From NCBI GenBank assembly GCA_963732225.1, contig CAVSYR010000001.1, positions 62,001-126,000 of the forward strand: a stretch of 64,000 nt of DNA, written 5' to 3'. Shown here piece by piece: positions 28,879 to 38,012 of this stretch. Below the pieces are notes generated by a model that did not search any database, was not told the DNA's origin, and saw only the letters and a program-made list of their open reading frames with translations. The translations under genes and the position numbers were made by a program. Every line of letters begins with the position of its first letter. Within the stretch, counting starts at the first letter, position 1. The DNA comes from VRUE01 sp963732225 (GTDB lineage Bacteria; Actinomycetota; Thermoleophilia; Solirubrobacterales; 70-9).

Positions 28879-29412
28879 ATGGGAAAGCTGATCGCGACAA
28901 CGCAGGCCACGATCGACGGTGTCATCGACCCGGTCGGGGAGTGGGTGCAGCCGGACGGAGACCACGGCACCTACTCGTTCGAGCGCCAGGCGAGGTCCAG
29001 TGGCATGGTGCTGGGCCGCAAGACCTACGAGGGCCTGGCGGGATACTGGCCGACCAAATCGGGCAAATGGGCGGACATGGTCAACGCGATGCCGAAGTAC
29101 GTCGGCTCCAACACCCTGTCCGGCGATCTCGAGTGGAACGCGACCCTGCTCGAGGGTGACCTCGAGGACGCGATCCCGAAGCTGAAAGCCGAGGTCGACG
29201 GAGACCTCTTCATGCACGGCAGCGGCGAGTTCGCCTACTCCCTCGCCGAGAAGGGCCTGGTCGACGAGTACGAGGTCTACCTCAACCCGCTCGTCTGGGG
29301 CGGGGGGAACCTCCACGTGCTCGGCGACAGGGGGACCGTGCGGATGGAGCTCGAGGACGTCAAGCGATTCGACTCCGGAGTGGTCCTCCTCACCTACCTG
29401 CCGGCGTCCTGA
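28879..29412 (+). CDS. Dihydrofolate reductase-like (RibD C-terminal) family protein
   Basis: 177 residues. MGKLIATTQATIDGVIDPVGEW, MVLGRKTYEGLAGYWP, NTLSGDLEWNATLLEGDLEDAIPKLKAEVDGDLFMHGSGEFAYSLAEKGLVDEYEVYLNPLVWGGGNLHVLG is a typical RibD_C/DHFR-like reductase. AAAAGGAGAAATC precedes the ATG as a strong ribosome site. It is the third such gene in the window and is nearer in length to the 18733 paralogue. The biological substrate is unknown. Confidence 0.92.
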   Translation: MGKLIATTQATIDGVIDPVGEWVQPDGDHGTYSFERQARSSGMVLGRKTYEGLAGYWPTKSGKWADMVNAMPKYVGSNTLSGDLEWNATLLEGDLEDAIPKLKAEVDGDLFMHGSGEFAYSLAEKGLVDEYEVYLNPLVWGGGNLHVLGDRGTVRMELEDVKRFDSGVVLLTYLPAS

Positions 29413-29446
29413 CCGAGGATCGCCTTCCCTGCCGGACACAAGGCCG

Positions 29447-30034
29447 TCAGCCGGCGATAACGCCGGCCTCGGCGGCCGGCGCGGCGTAGGCGGCGGCGAG
29501 CGTCGCGACCGTCTCGTGGGCGTTGAGCCCGCTCGGGTTGGGGACCACCCAGAGCGCCGCGCCAGACCAGCGGGCGGCGCTGTCGAGCGTGTCCGGTTGC
29601 CGGCCCAGGGCCGCGCCACGCTCGCCGAAGGCGTCGCGGTAGGCGGTAACGCCGGCGATCGCGACGACCGCTGGCCGGTGCTCGGCGACGAACCGCTGCA
29701 GCCGCGCGCCGCCCTCGCGCAGCTCCTCGGACGAGAGCTCGGAGGCGCGCGCACTGGCTCGCCGCACCAGGTTGGTGATCCCGATGCCTCGCGCGACGAG
29801 GTGGGCGCGATCGGCATCGGTCATCCCGGCAGCCCGGTCGACCTCGTAGTCGGTGATGCCGGCCGCTGCCAAGGCCGGGTAGAAGCGGTTGGTGGGATGC
29901 GCGAAGTGGGTTTTGACCGCGGCTGTCCAGAGGCCCGGATTGATGCCGACGAACAGCAACCTCAGGCCAGGCCCGATGAGATCGTCGACCTCGTGGCCGC
30001 GAAACTCCTCCAGCTCTGCCCGCGTGAATCTCAC
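29447..30034 (-). CDS. mug: Mismatch-specific uracil/thymine-DNA glycosylase (MUG/TDG family)
   Basis: 195 residues from GTG at 30034. LLFVGINPGLWTAAVKTHFAHPTNRFYPAL holds the GINPG catalytic motif with the Asn, and WVVPNPSGLNAH is the second signature (NPSG). It removes uracil or thymine opposite guanine and etheno-cytosine. The GTG start is preferred because conserved sequence (FTRAELEEFRGHEVDDLIGPGLRLLF) begins right there; the longer frame reaches into the divergent sigma factor leader. It is monocistronic. Confidence 0.9.
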   Translation of the reverse strand: MRFTRAELEEFRGHEVDDLIGPGLRLLFVGINPGLWTAAVKTHFAHPTNRFYPALAAAGITDYEVDRAAGMTDADRAHLVARGIGITNLVRRASARASELSSEELREGGARLQRFVAEHRPAVVAIAGVTAYRDAFGERGAALGRQPDTLDSAARWSGAALWVVPNPSGLNAHETVATLAAAYAAPAAEAGVIAG

Positions 30035-30108
30035 ACCCGCGATCCTGCCCGAGCCGCGTCGAGGCCGTCGCGCGGTAACGCTTTTTGCGCTCGCGACCAA
30101 TAAGAGAC

Positions 30109-30765
30109 ATGGAGACTGAGAGAACCTTGCCGAGGCCACCGAGCGAGCTCAGCCGCCGCCTCAGCGTGGTCGCCGCTCGCGAGCGCGGCGTTGGGCCCGA
30201 GCAGCTGCCATGGATCGGCACCGACGCCGACATCTTCGAGGCCTTCTACCGCGAACAGGTCGAGGACCTGCAGCGCTTCGTCGCCCGCCGGGTCGGTGAC
30301 CGCGAGCGCGCCGCCGACCTCACCGCGGAGATCTTTCTCGCCGCGATCGACTCGGCCCACCGCTACCGGCCGGGCCGGGCGGCGCCGAAGACGTGGCTCT
30401 ACGGAATCGCTCGCGTGCTCGTCGCCAACGACCGTCGCCGCAGCGGCCGCGAGCGAGCCGGCGAGGAGCGCCTGCGCGGCAGCGCCCTGCTCGACCCTGA
30501 GGATGCGGCGCGGATCGACGCGCGGATCGATGCCGCTGCCCAGTCGCGTCGCCTCTACGAGGCAATGGACTGCCTCCCCGAGGCGGAGCGGGCGGTGTTG
30601 GAGCTGGTCGCGATCGACGAGCTGACGGTCGCCGAGGCGGCGGCCGCGATCGGCGTGCGATCGGGCACCGCCCGCGTGCGCCTGCACCGAGCGCGGCGCA
30701 AGCTGCGCGCCGAGCTCGAGACCGCCTCCCACCAACCGAATCCAGGAAAGGAGGACCGATCGTGA
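30109..30765 (+). CDS. ECF RNA polymerase sigma factor
   Basis: 218 residues. Region 2 is AFYREQVEDLQRFVARRVGDRERAADLTAEIFLAAIDSAHRYRPGRAAPKTWLYGIARVLVANDRRR (about 42-108). Region 4 is LPEAERAVLELVAIDELTVAEAAAAIGVRSGTARVRLHRARRKL (about 152-195). There is no region 3, as in ECF factors. Its stop overlaps the GTG of the next gene (GTGA), so the two are translationally coupled, the usual layout for a sigma/anti-sigma pair. It heads a run of four overlapping genes. Confidence 0.93.
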   Translation: METERTLPRPPSELSRRLSVVAARERGVGPEQLPWIGTDADIFEAFYREQVEDLQRFVARRVGDRERAADLTAEIFLAAIDSAHRYRPGRAAPKTWLYGIARVLVANDRRRSGRERAGEERLRGSALLDPEDAARIDARIDAAAQSRRLYEAMDCLPEAERAVLELVAIDELTVAEAAAAIGVRSGTARVRLHRARRKLRAELETASHQPNPGKEDRS

Positions 30766-32460
30766 ACCAGGAGCAAAAACCACAGCCCGATTTCGAGCAG
30801 CGGCTCCTCGCCCGGCTGAAGGCGGTCGTCGCCGAGCGCGGCGCGGCCGCCTCGGCCGCGGAGGCCGCCGAGGCGCAGGCCGCAACGCCCGCCTGGCGCC
30901 GGCGCGGTCCGCGGCTGGCACTCGGTGCCGGGGTCGCCCTCGCCGCGATCGCGGTCGCGTTGGTCGTCAGCGCCGGTGGCGACAACACCTCCAAGGCCTT
31001 TGCGGTCGAACCGCAGGAGGGCGGCGGGGTGACGATCAAGGTCTACGCCCTCGAAGACGCCTCCGGCCTCGAACAGGCCCTGGAGGACGCCGGAATCCGG
31101 GCTCAGGTGACGTGGCTGCCGGCCGGGAAGGTCTGCCGCGAACCGCACTACAAGCCCACGACTGTCCACCTTCCGGGTGGCGGCTCCTTCGGCGGGGGGA
31201 CGATGACGGGTCCCGGCGGAATCACGATCGGTATTGGCAGCGCCCAGCGATCGCGCGAACGCTTTGGGGAATATAGGCGCGGTGAAATCTCCGCTGAGGA
31301 ATTCAGGAATACGACGGCGAATCTGAACCTCGACCCCAAGGCGTTCACCCCCGATCAGAGCGTGGTTATCTCGGGCACGCCCACTCCTTACAACGGCGAC
31401 CCCGAAGGAGGCAGCATCACCAAGATGGGGGTCGCCGAAGGCCCGGTCGAACCCTGCAAGCCGGTCCCGGCACCGCCCAGCGGTTTTGGCTCCTTCGGGC
31501 TTGGCGAGGAGGGTGGGCCCGACTACACGCCGCGCGGCGACGCAGCTCTACCTCCAGCCACCATCGCAGCCGATCTGCACCAGGCCGCCAAGGCCGCCGC
31601 TGCATCCGACACCCAGGTCGAAGCGGCGCCCGGTCCCGGCCAATTCCTCTACACGGAGACGAAGGTGATCCAGCTGCAGGGCTGGCTGCCGAAAGACCAC
31701 GCGAAGGGCTCGAAGACGCACCCGAGGTATTTCGTGCCGATCAACGATCCGAGCGCTCGCTATGCACTGGTGCCGGCGCTGAAAGAGGTCTGGACGGCCC
31801 CGGACGGGAAGACGCACGTTCGCGAAACCCTCGGCCGAGTCAACTTCCTCTCGGGCGAAGATCAAGAAAGTTGGGAAGCGGCGGGCTCACCGCCGCCCTG
31901 GGCCTTCGACCCGAGCGAACACGACGTGAGCCGCGACAGCTCCGGCCGCCCCCTGAAGGAATTCGCCGCCACGACATTCCGGGGCCGCCATGAATTCACC
32001 TACATGTCCAGGCTCTCCAGGCTTCCGACCGAACCTGAAGCTCTGCGCCTGGCCGTCGAAAACCGCCGCGGCGGCAGCTCGCCACTCGATCCGTCTCCGG
32101 CCAGCTCGCGCAGGGGCGGCGCGACCATCGAAAGGCTCCTGGAAATCCCTCAGCGAACCGATCGCCAGTCCGGCGCTGCGCGCCGCCGCCTTCGGTGCCC
32201 TCGCTGAAATCCCGGGCATCGGCTTCGAGCGCAATGTGGCGGACGGCGCCGGACGCCGCGGGGACGCGATCAGCTGGGTCAGAGAAAGAGGATTCGGCCG
32301 CAGGTTCATCCTCGATCCCCATACCGGCAAGATCCTTGCCGAGGCCGAAATGATCTTCGGCCCGAAGGCCAGCGACGAATACGGAGCCCCGGCCGGCACT
32401 CCCTACCGCGAAACCGCCTACCTGCAGTCGGGGATCGTCGACTCCACTCATGAACGCTGA
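30762..32460 (+). pseudogene. Membrane-anchored putative anti-sigma factor (CU044_5270-like), frameshifted
   Basis: The reading frame from GTG encodes a cytosolic N-terminus (FEQRLLARLKAVVAER), one membrane helix (about 53-70) and a large exported domain. At about 32143 the frame slips: residues up to TIERLLE are in frame 1, and the conserved end SEPIASPALRAAAFGALAEIPGIGFERNVADGAGRRGDAISWV through LQSGIVDSTHER continues in the next frame to 32460. One extra A in the GGAAATCCC run explains it. The two parts together match the family's usual order. The broken version would end at 32207 with a nonsense tail. Real mutation or sequencing error cannot be told apart here. Confidence 0.8.
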
Positions 32461-33961
32461 AGTGACGGTTCCTCCACTGAAGCGAATCCTCATCTCCCCC
32501 TTCGTCGCGATCATCCTGATCGGGGCCCTCGCCGCCCCCGGCGCAGCCGCCGCCTCGAATTGGACCGTGCGCCAGCTGCCGCCGCGCTCGGGTGACGAGT
32601 GGGGACCACCTCTGTCAGGGGTCTCCTGCCCGACCGAATCCCTCTGCGTCGCCGTCGGCGGGCTCAACACGCTCGCCTTCTCGCAAGCACCGACGGGGGG
32701 TGCCGCCAAGTGGCACGTCGTCAGCCCTCCCTACCCCGTTGGGCCGGGCAAGACCTGCGTCGAAGGAGAACCGCACTGCCCCGAACCCGGCGGCCGCCTA
32801 CAGGCGGTCTCCTGCGCCTCGCAGAGCCTCTGCGTTGCGGTCAGCTACGAAGGCTTCATCTACGTCTCGACCGATCCAACGGGCGGTGCCGATGCCTGGT
32901 CGCCAACCGTCGTCAACGAAGGACAGGGCGCCACCCATCTCACTGCGGTCTCCTGTCCCTCGCCGTCCTTCTGCGCCGCCGTCTCCGGCGGATCGAACAA
33001 CTCAAACGGCGGCAGGGTCCTCACCTCGACCAACCCGACCGCGGGTCAGTGGCAGCAGACCCAGCTCGGCAGCTCGCTCGACCTCCGCGGAATCTCCTGC
33101 GGCACCCCTTCGCTCTGTGTCGCCGTTGCGCGGGAAGGCCGGATCTTCGTCTCGACCAACCCGACCGGTGGCGCCTCGGCATGGAAGGAAGCGAGCACCC
33201 CGGGTGGCCCCGGCGACCTCGAAGGAGTCGCCTGCCTATCGACCCTGCTCTGCGCCACCGGCAATCTGACCGGAAACGTCCTCACCTCGACCGATCCCAC
33301 GGGCGGTGGCTGGAACGAGACAAACACCGGCGGCTCGGTCCAGATCACCGGCATCTCCTGCCCCACAGCGGGAGCCTGCGTAGCAGTGGACAACAACGGC
33401 GACGCCCTCACCTCAACCGATCCGACCGGGGGCCCCGGCACCTGGCACTTCGAAAACCTCGTTCCCTTCCGGCCCACCGAAAACGGAAAAGAACTCCAAC
33501 CCCCGCGGAACGCGCTCTTCTCCGCCTCCTGCGCCTCGACCTCACTCTGCACCCTGGTCGGCATCGACGGCCGCATCTTCACCGCGACCGACCCGTTCTC
33601 AGCCCCCGACCCGTCCGCCAACCAACAGCACCGCAAGACCCCCCGACGCCCCCACACGATCATCGTCTTCGCCGAGCACTTCTGGAAGCTCACCACCACC
33701 CGCCACCGCCACATCGGCGCCCGCTTCCGCTTCTACTCCCCAAGCAAGACAAGGGGCTTCGAATGCAAGCGCGACCACGGCCCCTACCGCCCTTGCCACT
33801 CACCCCTGCGCTATCGAGTAACCCACGGCCGACACACCCTGCGCGTCCGCGCCATCGGCCCAACCGGCCTACGCGGCCCAGCGGCGATCAAGCGTTTCCG
33901 TGTGATCGAGAAGGCCGAGGCGGAGACATCACAGTCACAATCGCGGGGTGAAGCTCAGTGA
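32450..33961 (+). CDS. Secreted propeller-like repeat protein
   Basis: 503 residues. A signal or anchor helix (ILISPFVAIILIGALAAPGAAAA) is followed by about seven repeats of 40-50 residues of the form VSCPTESLCVAVGG..TSTDPTGG, each with a Cys-x5-Cys pair, suggesting a disulfide-stabilised beta-propeller. The C-terminal 130 residues are basic with a Cys pair (FECKRDHGPYRPCHSPLRYRV) like the CNE/fibronectin-type tails of actinobacterial surface proteins. The ATG lies inside the end of the anti-sigma gene and its stop overlaps the next gene by 14 bases, so it is within one transcript. It is a candidate extracellular sensor; inference. Confidence 0.8.
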   Translation: MNAEVTVPPLKRILISPFVAIILIGALAAPGAAAASNWTVRQLPPRSGDEWGPPLSGVSCPTESLCVAVGGLNTLAFSQAPTGGAAKWHVVSPPYPVGPGKTCVEGEPHCPEPGGRLQAVSCASQSLCVAVSYEGFIYVSTDPTGGADAWSPTVVNEGQGATHLTAVSCPSPSFCAAVSGGSNNSNGGRVLTSTNPTAGQWQQTQLGSSLDLRGISCGTPSLCVAVAREGRIFVSTNPTGGASAWKEASTPGGPGDLEGVACLSTLLCATGNLTGNVLTSTDPTGGGWNETNTGGSVQITGISCPTAGACVAVDNNGDALTSTDPTGGPGTWHFENLVPFRPTENGKELQPPRNALFSASCASTSLCTLVGIDGRIFTATDPFSAPDPSANQQHRKTPRRPHTIIVFAEHFWKLTTTRHRHIGARFRFYSPSKTRGFECKRDHGPYRPCHSPLRYRVTHGRHTLRVRAIGPTGLRGPAAIKRFRVIEKAEAETSQSQSRGEAQ

Positions 33962-35045
33962 AGACCAACAGCGGATCGTCGCGACGACCTACGAGATCTT
34001 CCGCGGCTCAGGCCGGTGGCCAAGCGTCGCGGCGATCGACCGCTTCGCCGACAGTCAGTGGGAGCTCGACGCCTTCCCGGTGATCAAATCGCTCCCGTCC
34101 TCCGCGGCGTGGATCGATCGCCTGCACCTACGCGAGGACCAGCAGATCAAGCTGCGGCTGGCAGCAATCGCCACCTGCGCGGATTCCTCGGCTGACCTCG
34201 AGCTCTTCATGCGGGCGCTCCGCTGGCTAGTCGAGCGCGAGCGCGCCTTTTGGCCGAGCACTCCGCACGCTGCCGAGCAGTTGCGAGTGAAAAGCGAACA
34301 ATTCGCCGCCGACATGTCCGCCGAAGGACTTGAGCTCGACGCGGTGGCGCTGAACAAGGTCTACGAGCTCTGCTCGATCGAGGGCATCAGCTCGGGTGGC
34401 TCCCTTGACATCGAGGGCGAGAGCGGCCGCTGGGAAATCAACCTCACGCGGGCGATCAGGCCTTACCGACGGGCGCAGACGCTCGCTGACTACTTCGCGA
34501 TCCGGACTCGACTCGACAGCCCGGCGGAGCAACAAGCCCACCAGGCGGTCGCCATCCCGGTGATTCCCGGCACCGAAGCGCCGGCCACGATCCCGTTGTC
34601 GCCCGCGCCGGCGGAGGAGCCGTACGTCTTCATCGCGATGCCCTTCGACGAGGACTGGTCCAATGCGGTGCATGCTTGCATCGCGCGGGCCTGCGAGGAG
34701 CTGCGCGCCGAAGGGGTCGCGCTTCGATGGCAGCGAGCGGACCAGATCGCCCGACCAGGACGGATCACCGAGCAGATCATTGACGCGATCACGTCCGCCG
34801 ATGCCGTGATCGCCGACATCTCCGGCCTCAACCCCAACGTGATCTACGAGCTCGGCTACGCCCACGCCAGCGGCGCGACGCTGCTACTACTCAGCCAAGA
34901 TCCAGGCGCCTCGCCTTTCGACCTCCGCGACCTACGCCAGATCCGCTATCGACCCGAGCGGCCCGAGGAGTGCCTCGAGGAGCTCAGCCTGCAGCTGCGC
35001 GCCGCGCTGGCCACCGGTAGGCGAGCGCTCGCGGGAGGGCAATAA
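33948..35045 (+). CDS. Two-domain protein with a C-terminal TIR/deoxyribosyltransferase-like domain
   Basis: 365 residues from GTG. Residues 1-50 look like a winged helix (LSEDQQRIVATTYEIF..WPSVAAIDRFAD), followed by a helical region to about 190. Residues 224-340 form a TIR/nucleoside 2-deoxyribosyltransferase-like domain: YVFIAMPFDEDWSNAV at 226-240 and ADISGLNPNVIYELGYAHA at 289-307, with Glu301 in the position of the catalytic glutamate. Relatives cleave NAD+ or nucleosides, or bind nucleotides, and are frequent in defence loci. No signal peptide. It ends the overlapping ECF sigma run and lies just before the R-M genes. Substrate and partner are unknown. Confidence 0.82.
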   Translation: MKLSEDQQRIVATTYEIFRGSGRWPSVAAIDRFADSQWELDAFPVIKSLPSSAAWIDRLHLREDQQIKLRLAAIATCADSSADLELFMRALRWLVERERAFWPSTPHAAEQLRVKSEQFAADMSAEGLELDAVALNKVYELCSIEGISSGGSLDIEGESGRWEINLTRAIRPYRRAQTLADYFAIRTRLDSPAEQQAHQAVAIPVIPGTEAPATIPLSPAPAEEPYVFIAMPFDEDWSNAVHACIARACEELRAEGVALRWQRADQIARPGRITEQIIDAITSADAVIADISGLNPNVIYELGYAHASGATLLLLSQDPGASPFDLRDLRQIRYRPERPEECLEELSLQLRAALATGRRALAGGQ

Positions 35046-35097
35046 GCGGCTGGAGTTCGTGGCGGTCCCCACGCCTGTCCAGGTTGCAGGATTCAGC

Positions 35098-36102
35098 TCA
35101 ATCGTCCGCCACAGCATTCAGCGCATTGGCGAGATCCAGGACTTGTGCCCTGAGGTCTGCCAGCTCCCGACGGCGAACGCCAGCGCCACGGCCTTTGACT
35201 TCTCCTCCCATCCTGTCAATCGCTGCCAGGATCTTTTCGGCCGGATCGTCCTTTCCGAACAGCTTGAGAAATCGCTGCCAGTAGCCCATCGCGACTCCCG
35301 CAAGCGCCTCGTCGCTGAAAACCCTGTCGATATATGCGTTCATGAGGTTGGTGCGTGCCGTACGCCCGAAGTTGTCGCCCTTGTCATTGATCGCCTCATC
35401 GTTGTGCTCTTCAGTCCCCGACTCTGGGTAGGTCAAGGTCACGCGAGAGAGGTGAATCCCTCGTTCTGACTCGGCTGGCGTTTTTGCCTTCATTGAGTGG
35501 ACCCAATGCCAATTGCGATATTCCGCGGCGTACCGAGCATTGGCGATCCAAGGAGGGAACACCTGTGCCTCTCCAGAAATCACCCGGGAGAGAGCCCACG
35601 GGAAGACAACGAGCATGTCTTCCTCGGCGCATGACAGCGGCGTTGCCTTGAAGCGGAAGTTTGGTTCTCGCTCCTTAGCCAGCGCATACCAGCCCTTTAG
35701 CTCAATGCCGAGCTTGATCGCAGGCTTGAGGTCTGGATCAGTTGCTTTCAGGACAACATCCGGGAACACCTGTGCCTGCCGAACAAAGCGATAGCCGGCA
35801 AGCTCTCCGTCTGGATCCCAGGTTGTATTTCGGAGTCGATTGAGCGTCTCGACGACCTCCTGCTCAATCGTCGAGCCCAGCACCCCACTCAGGGTGTGAA
35901 CGTCGGGCGCCTGCAGCGGCGGAGCTAGAACGCCGTGGAAGTTCTCGGGAACGGCGAAGAGGGCGCTCCTTACCCGCCCCGCGAGAGAGTCGGAGGGTGG
36001 GTCCTTAGGCTCCTGCGGCTCGTCGCTTGAAAGGCTGAGGGTGGTGAGCAGCTGGCGCTCGCTGGCGGCTGCGGGCGCTAGCTCGTTTCCGTCGTTTCTC
36101 AC
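35098..36102 (-). CDS. Type II restriction endonuclease, PD-(D/E)xK fold
   Basis: About 334 residues from GTG at 36102 (TTG at 36108 is possible). The nuclease motif is VFPDVVLKA..(18)..LGIELKGWYALAKE: Pro114-Asp115 and Glu134-Leu135-Lys136, the PD-x18-ExK arrangement. The downstream segment SCAEEDMLVVFPWALSRVI resembles restriction enzymes paired with beta-class methyltransferases. No helicase or ATPase domain, so type II. Its start overlaps the 3' end of the methyltransferase gene by about 100 bases. Recognition site unknown. If the partner is truly broken the enzyme must be inactive or protected otherwise, else it would be toxic. Confidence 0.83.
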   Translation of the reverse strand: MRNDGNELAPAAASERQLLTTLSLSSDEPQEPKDPPSDSLAGRVRSALFAVPENFHGVLAPPLQAPDVHTLSGVLGSTIEQEVVETLNRLRNTTWDPDGELAGYRFVRQAQVFPDVVLKATDPDLKPAIKLGIELKGWYALAKEREPNFRFKATPLSCAEEDMLVVFPWALSRVISGEAQVFPPWIANARYAAEYRNWHWVHSMKAKTPAESERGIHLSRVTLTYPESGTEEHNDEAINDKGDNFGRTARTNLMNAYIDRVFSDEALAGVAMGYWQRFLKLFGKDDPAEKILAAIDRMGGEVKGRGAGVRRRELADLRAQVLDLANALNAVADD

Positions 36103-37157
36103 GATCCGCAACAGTGTCCATGGTGACGCCCTCGTCTGCAAGCCTGGCTTTAGCCGCTGCATAGACCTGTGCGTCAATCTCGGCTCCAAAGTATCTCCGT
36201 CCCAAGCGAGACGCCGCGACCCCTGCCGTGGCGAGACCTGCGAAGGGGTCCCGAGACGACGTCGCGTCGGTCGGTTGAAGCTCGAATGATGCGTTCCATC
36301 AAACTCAATGGCTTCTGGTTCGTGTGGACGTAGCGTCCGTCCGCGTTCTTCACCCGCTCTGCCCCGTGCACCGGTGGGGCGTCCCACACATTCGTAATTC
36401 CGTGCTCGTGGTTCCACTTCGACCGCATCCTCTGCCATTGCTCGGCCGTGAGCTTCGATTTTCCATCGAGCGAAAAGTAGGAGTGAGAAGTTCTAAGGCC
36501 GTGTTTGCTCGCGTAGGCCGCTACCCGCTCCATGACTTCCGGTGGTGGGAAGTACCACAAATGACAGCGTGTGAAGTACTTCCGGGTGGCGGCGTTTTTC
36601 ACGCCAGCAGCTTTGTTTGTCTGGGCCAAGGGCAGTCCTGATCGGACCCACTCCGCCCGCAGCCACTCCTTGAGCGGGAGAAGAGCCCCGTCCCCCGTCC
36701 TCAACTCGACTCGGCGAACGTATTGCACGCAGAGCTCCGTAGCGATTGGAAAGCGGCGGATCGTGCTTCCGTTTACGTTGCCAGCTATGTGGGCCAAGCC
36801 CTTGTTCCAGACGTGAGATGTCCGGTATTCCCAGCCCGCCATGTCCAGCGCAGGATGAACATTGGCCCAGGAGATCTCGGTGCCCCAAAACCAAAGTGTC
36901 GTCTGCGGCGTTGCGCGCTCGGCCCACGCCGCCGCGTGAGGGAGATACCAGCGGCCCAGGTTGGTTGTGGTGGGCGGGTCTCCGGGGTATCCAGATACGC
37001 CGTACGGGCCATCAACGATGATCGCCGTCGGAGCCGCCCACTTCTGGTAGAGCGTGCTGGCGTCAGCTTGGTCGAGGATCGAAGCGGCCACGTGCGGAAA
37101 TCTAGCGTGGCGGGCGGCGACAGCCGGTGGCCTCTGGTGAGCCTCCGCAAGGGTCAA
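36005..37157 (-). pseudogene. DNA methyltransferase (beta class, N6A/N4C) of the type II system, frameshifted
   Basis: The catalytic motif IV comes first (IIVDGPYGVSGYPGD, a DGPY variant of DPPY) and the SAM-binding motif I last, the beta-class order. Near 36253 the frame breaks within what should read DVVWDPFAGLATAGVAASRLGRRYFGAEID: the first frame ends in a nonsense tail at 36174, and the conserved end resumes one frame over and runs to 36005. One extra base in the GTCCCGAGAC stretch explains it. Start is uncertain: TTG at 37157 is proposed because an ATG at 37211 lies inside a terminator stem. Sequencing error is a real alternative. Confidence 0.82.
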
Positions 37158-37197
37158 ACAAGGGCCGCGCGCTTCGCCTCGCCTCTCCCCCTTCACG

Positions 37198-37225
37198 AAA
37201 AAACCCCGCAAACGCGGGGCCTTTT
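37198..37225 (-). terminator. Intrinsic terminator (minus strand) next to a tRNA-like fragment
   Basis: CCCCGC (37204-37209), loop AAAC, GCGGGG (37214-37219). Read on the minus strand the stem is followed by six T, a strong intrinsic terminator; the plus-strand tail has four T. It directly follows a tRNA 3'-end-like fragment, the same order seen after the real tRNA-Met. Confidence 0.8.
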
Positions 37226-37228
37226 CCT

Positions 37229-37265
37229 ATAGCGAGGGCAGGTTTTGAACGGATATCCGCGACGG
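37229..37265 (-). repeat. tRNA-Met 3'-end-like fragment, candidate distal attachment site
   Basis: Bases 37229-37250 match the 3' end of the initiator tRNA at 44416-44437 at 19 of 22 positions (same orientation), covering the acceptor 3' side and part of the T-arm. The adjoining bases carry GTCGCGGAT (minus strand), also found in the tRNA-like fragments at 44.33 and 44.40 kb. It is followed by a terminator. I read it as the far end of an old insertion targeted to this tRNA. The imperfect match argues for age or an indirect origin. Confidence 0.55.
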
Positions 37266-38012
37266 CCTATCGGCTCACGATGACCCTGCGTCTGGCCTAA
37301 TCAAGCCATCGCAGGCTCGCTGGGCTGGCGCTATCCCAAGGATAGTGCTCTAGCTTGCCCAAACCGCCGGAATCAATGGAGCGATCCTATGCCCCGAGCC
37401 ACTCCTACAAATGCGGGTCCGCACCCGCTATACAGAAGCCATGGAAGACGCATCGAAGTTGTCGTCTCGCTCCCCAATGAGCTACTGAATGTGCAAATCA
37501 TTGTGGCGATCGAGCGGGGTCGCGTCGCCCTTGCTGGAGTAGGACGCTTTGAGTCCGCCGATCTGATCTGCGCCGATCGGGCAACGCGGGATTCTCGTGA
37601 TCGATGTCGTTAGCGCATCGGAAAAGAGACCAAGCAGCGCGAATGGCAACGGGGGGCGATCGCGGGGGCTTCGATTGTTAGAGCCGAGTCGGTGCTGGGG
37701 AACCAAGGGGACATGCCCATCCGATCTACAAACCAGGAACTTGCCGCTGCTCAGTGACAAGCAGGCGCCACCGGCTGTTACTTGGTCTCACAGTGGGCTC
37801 GCTCGGCGAGCGATAAGAATGTGGCCGAAGCGACATGCTCGATCGGCGTCTCTACTCGACCTCCGCCCACTCACAGCGGTCGCGCCGCTGCACCGGCCTG
37901 ACATGCCGTTAAGCCGCACGAACTGGTCATTGCCCCAGTCCCAGGGATCCAGAGCCGGAGGGGACTTCAGCGAGGAGCCAGCGCGGTGAACTCGAAGTCA
38001 ATGCCTTCGCAC
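37266..38012. other. Low coding density stretch, no confident gene
   Basis: About 750 bases without a recognisable gene. A 9-bp stem (37328-37336/37340-37348, loop CAA) is present. An ORF at 37389-37613 on the plus strand has GGAG upstream but no protein-like conservation that I can see, and a minus-strand ORF at 37482-37760 is equally unconvincing. AT-richer patches and scattered stops suggest decayed island DNA. Confidence 0.5.

Noticed and set aside
37211..37211. ATG as start of the type II methyltransferase
   Set aside because: It falls within the stem of a strong terminator, so a transcript beginning upstream would stop before it; a start nearer 37157 is more reasonable.
37389..37613. 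74-codon plus-strand ORF with GGAG upstream in the island
   Set aside because: Composition is not protein-like, an overlapping minus-strand ORF is equally long, and no family is recognised.
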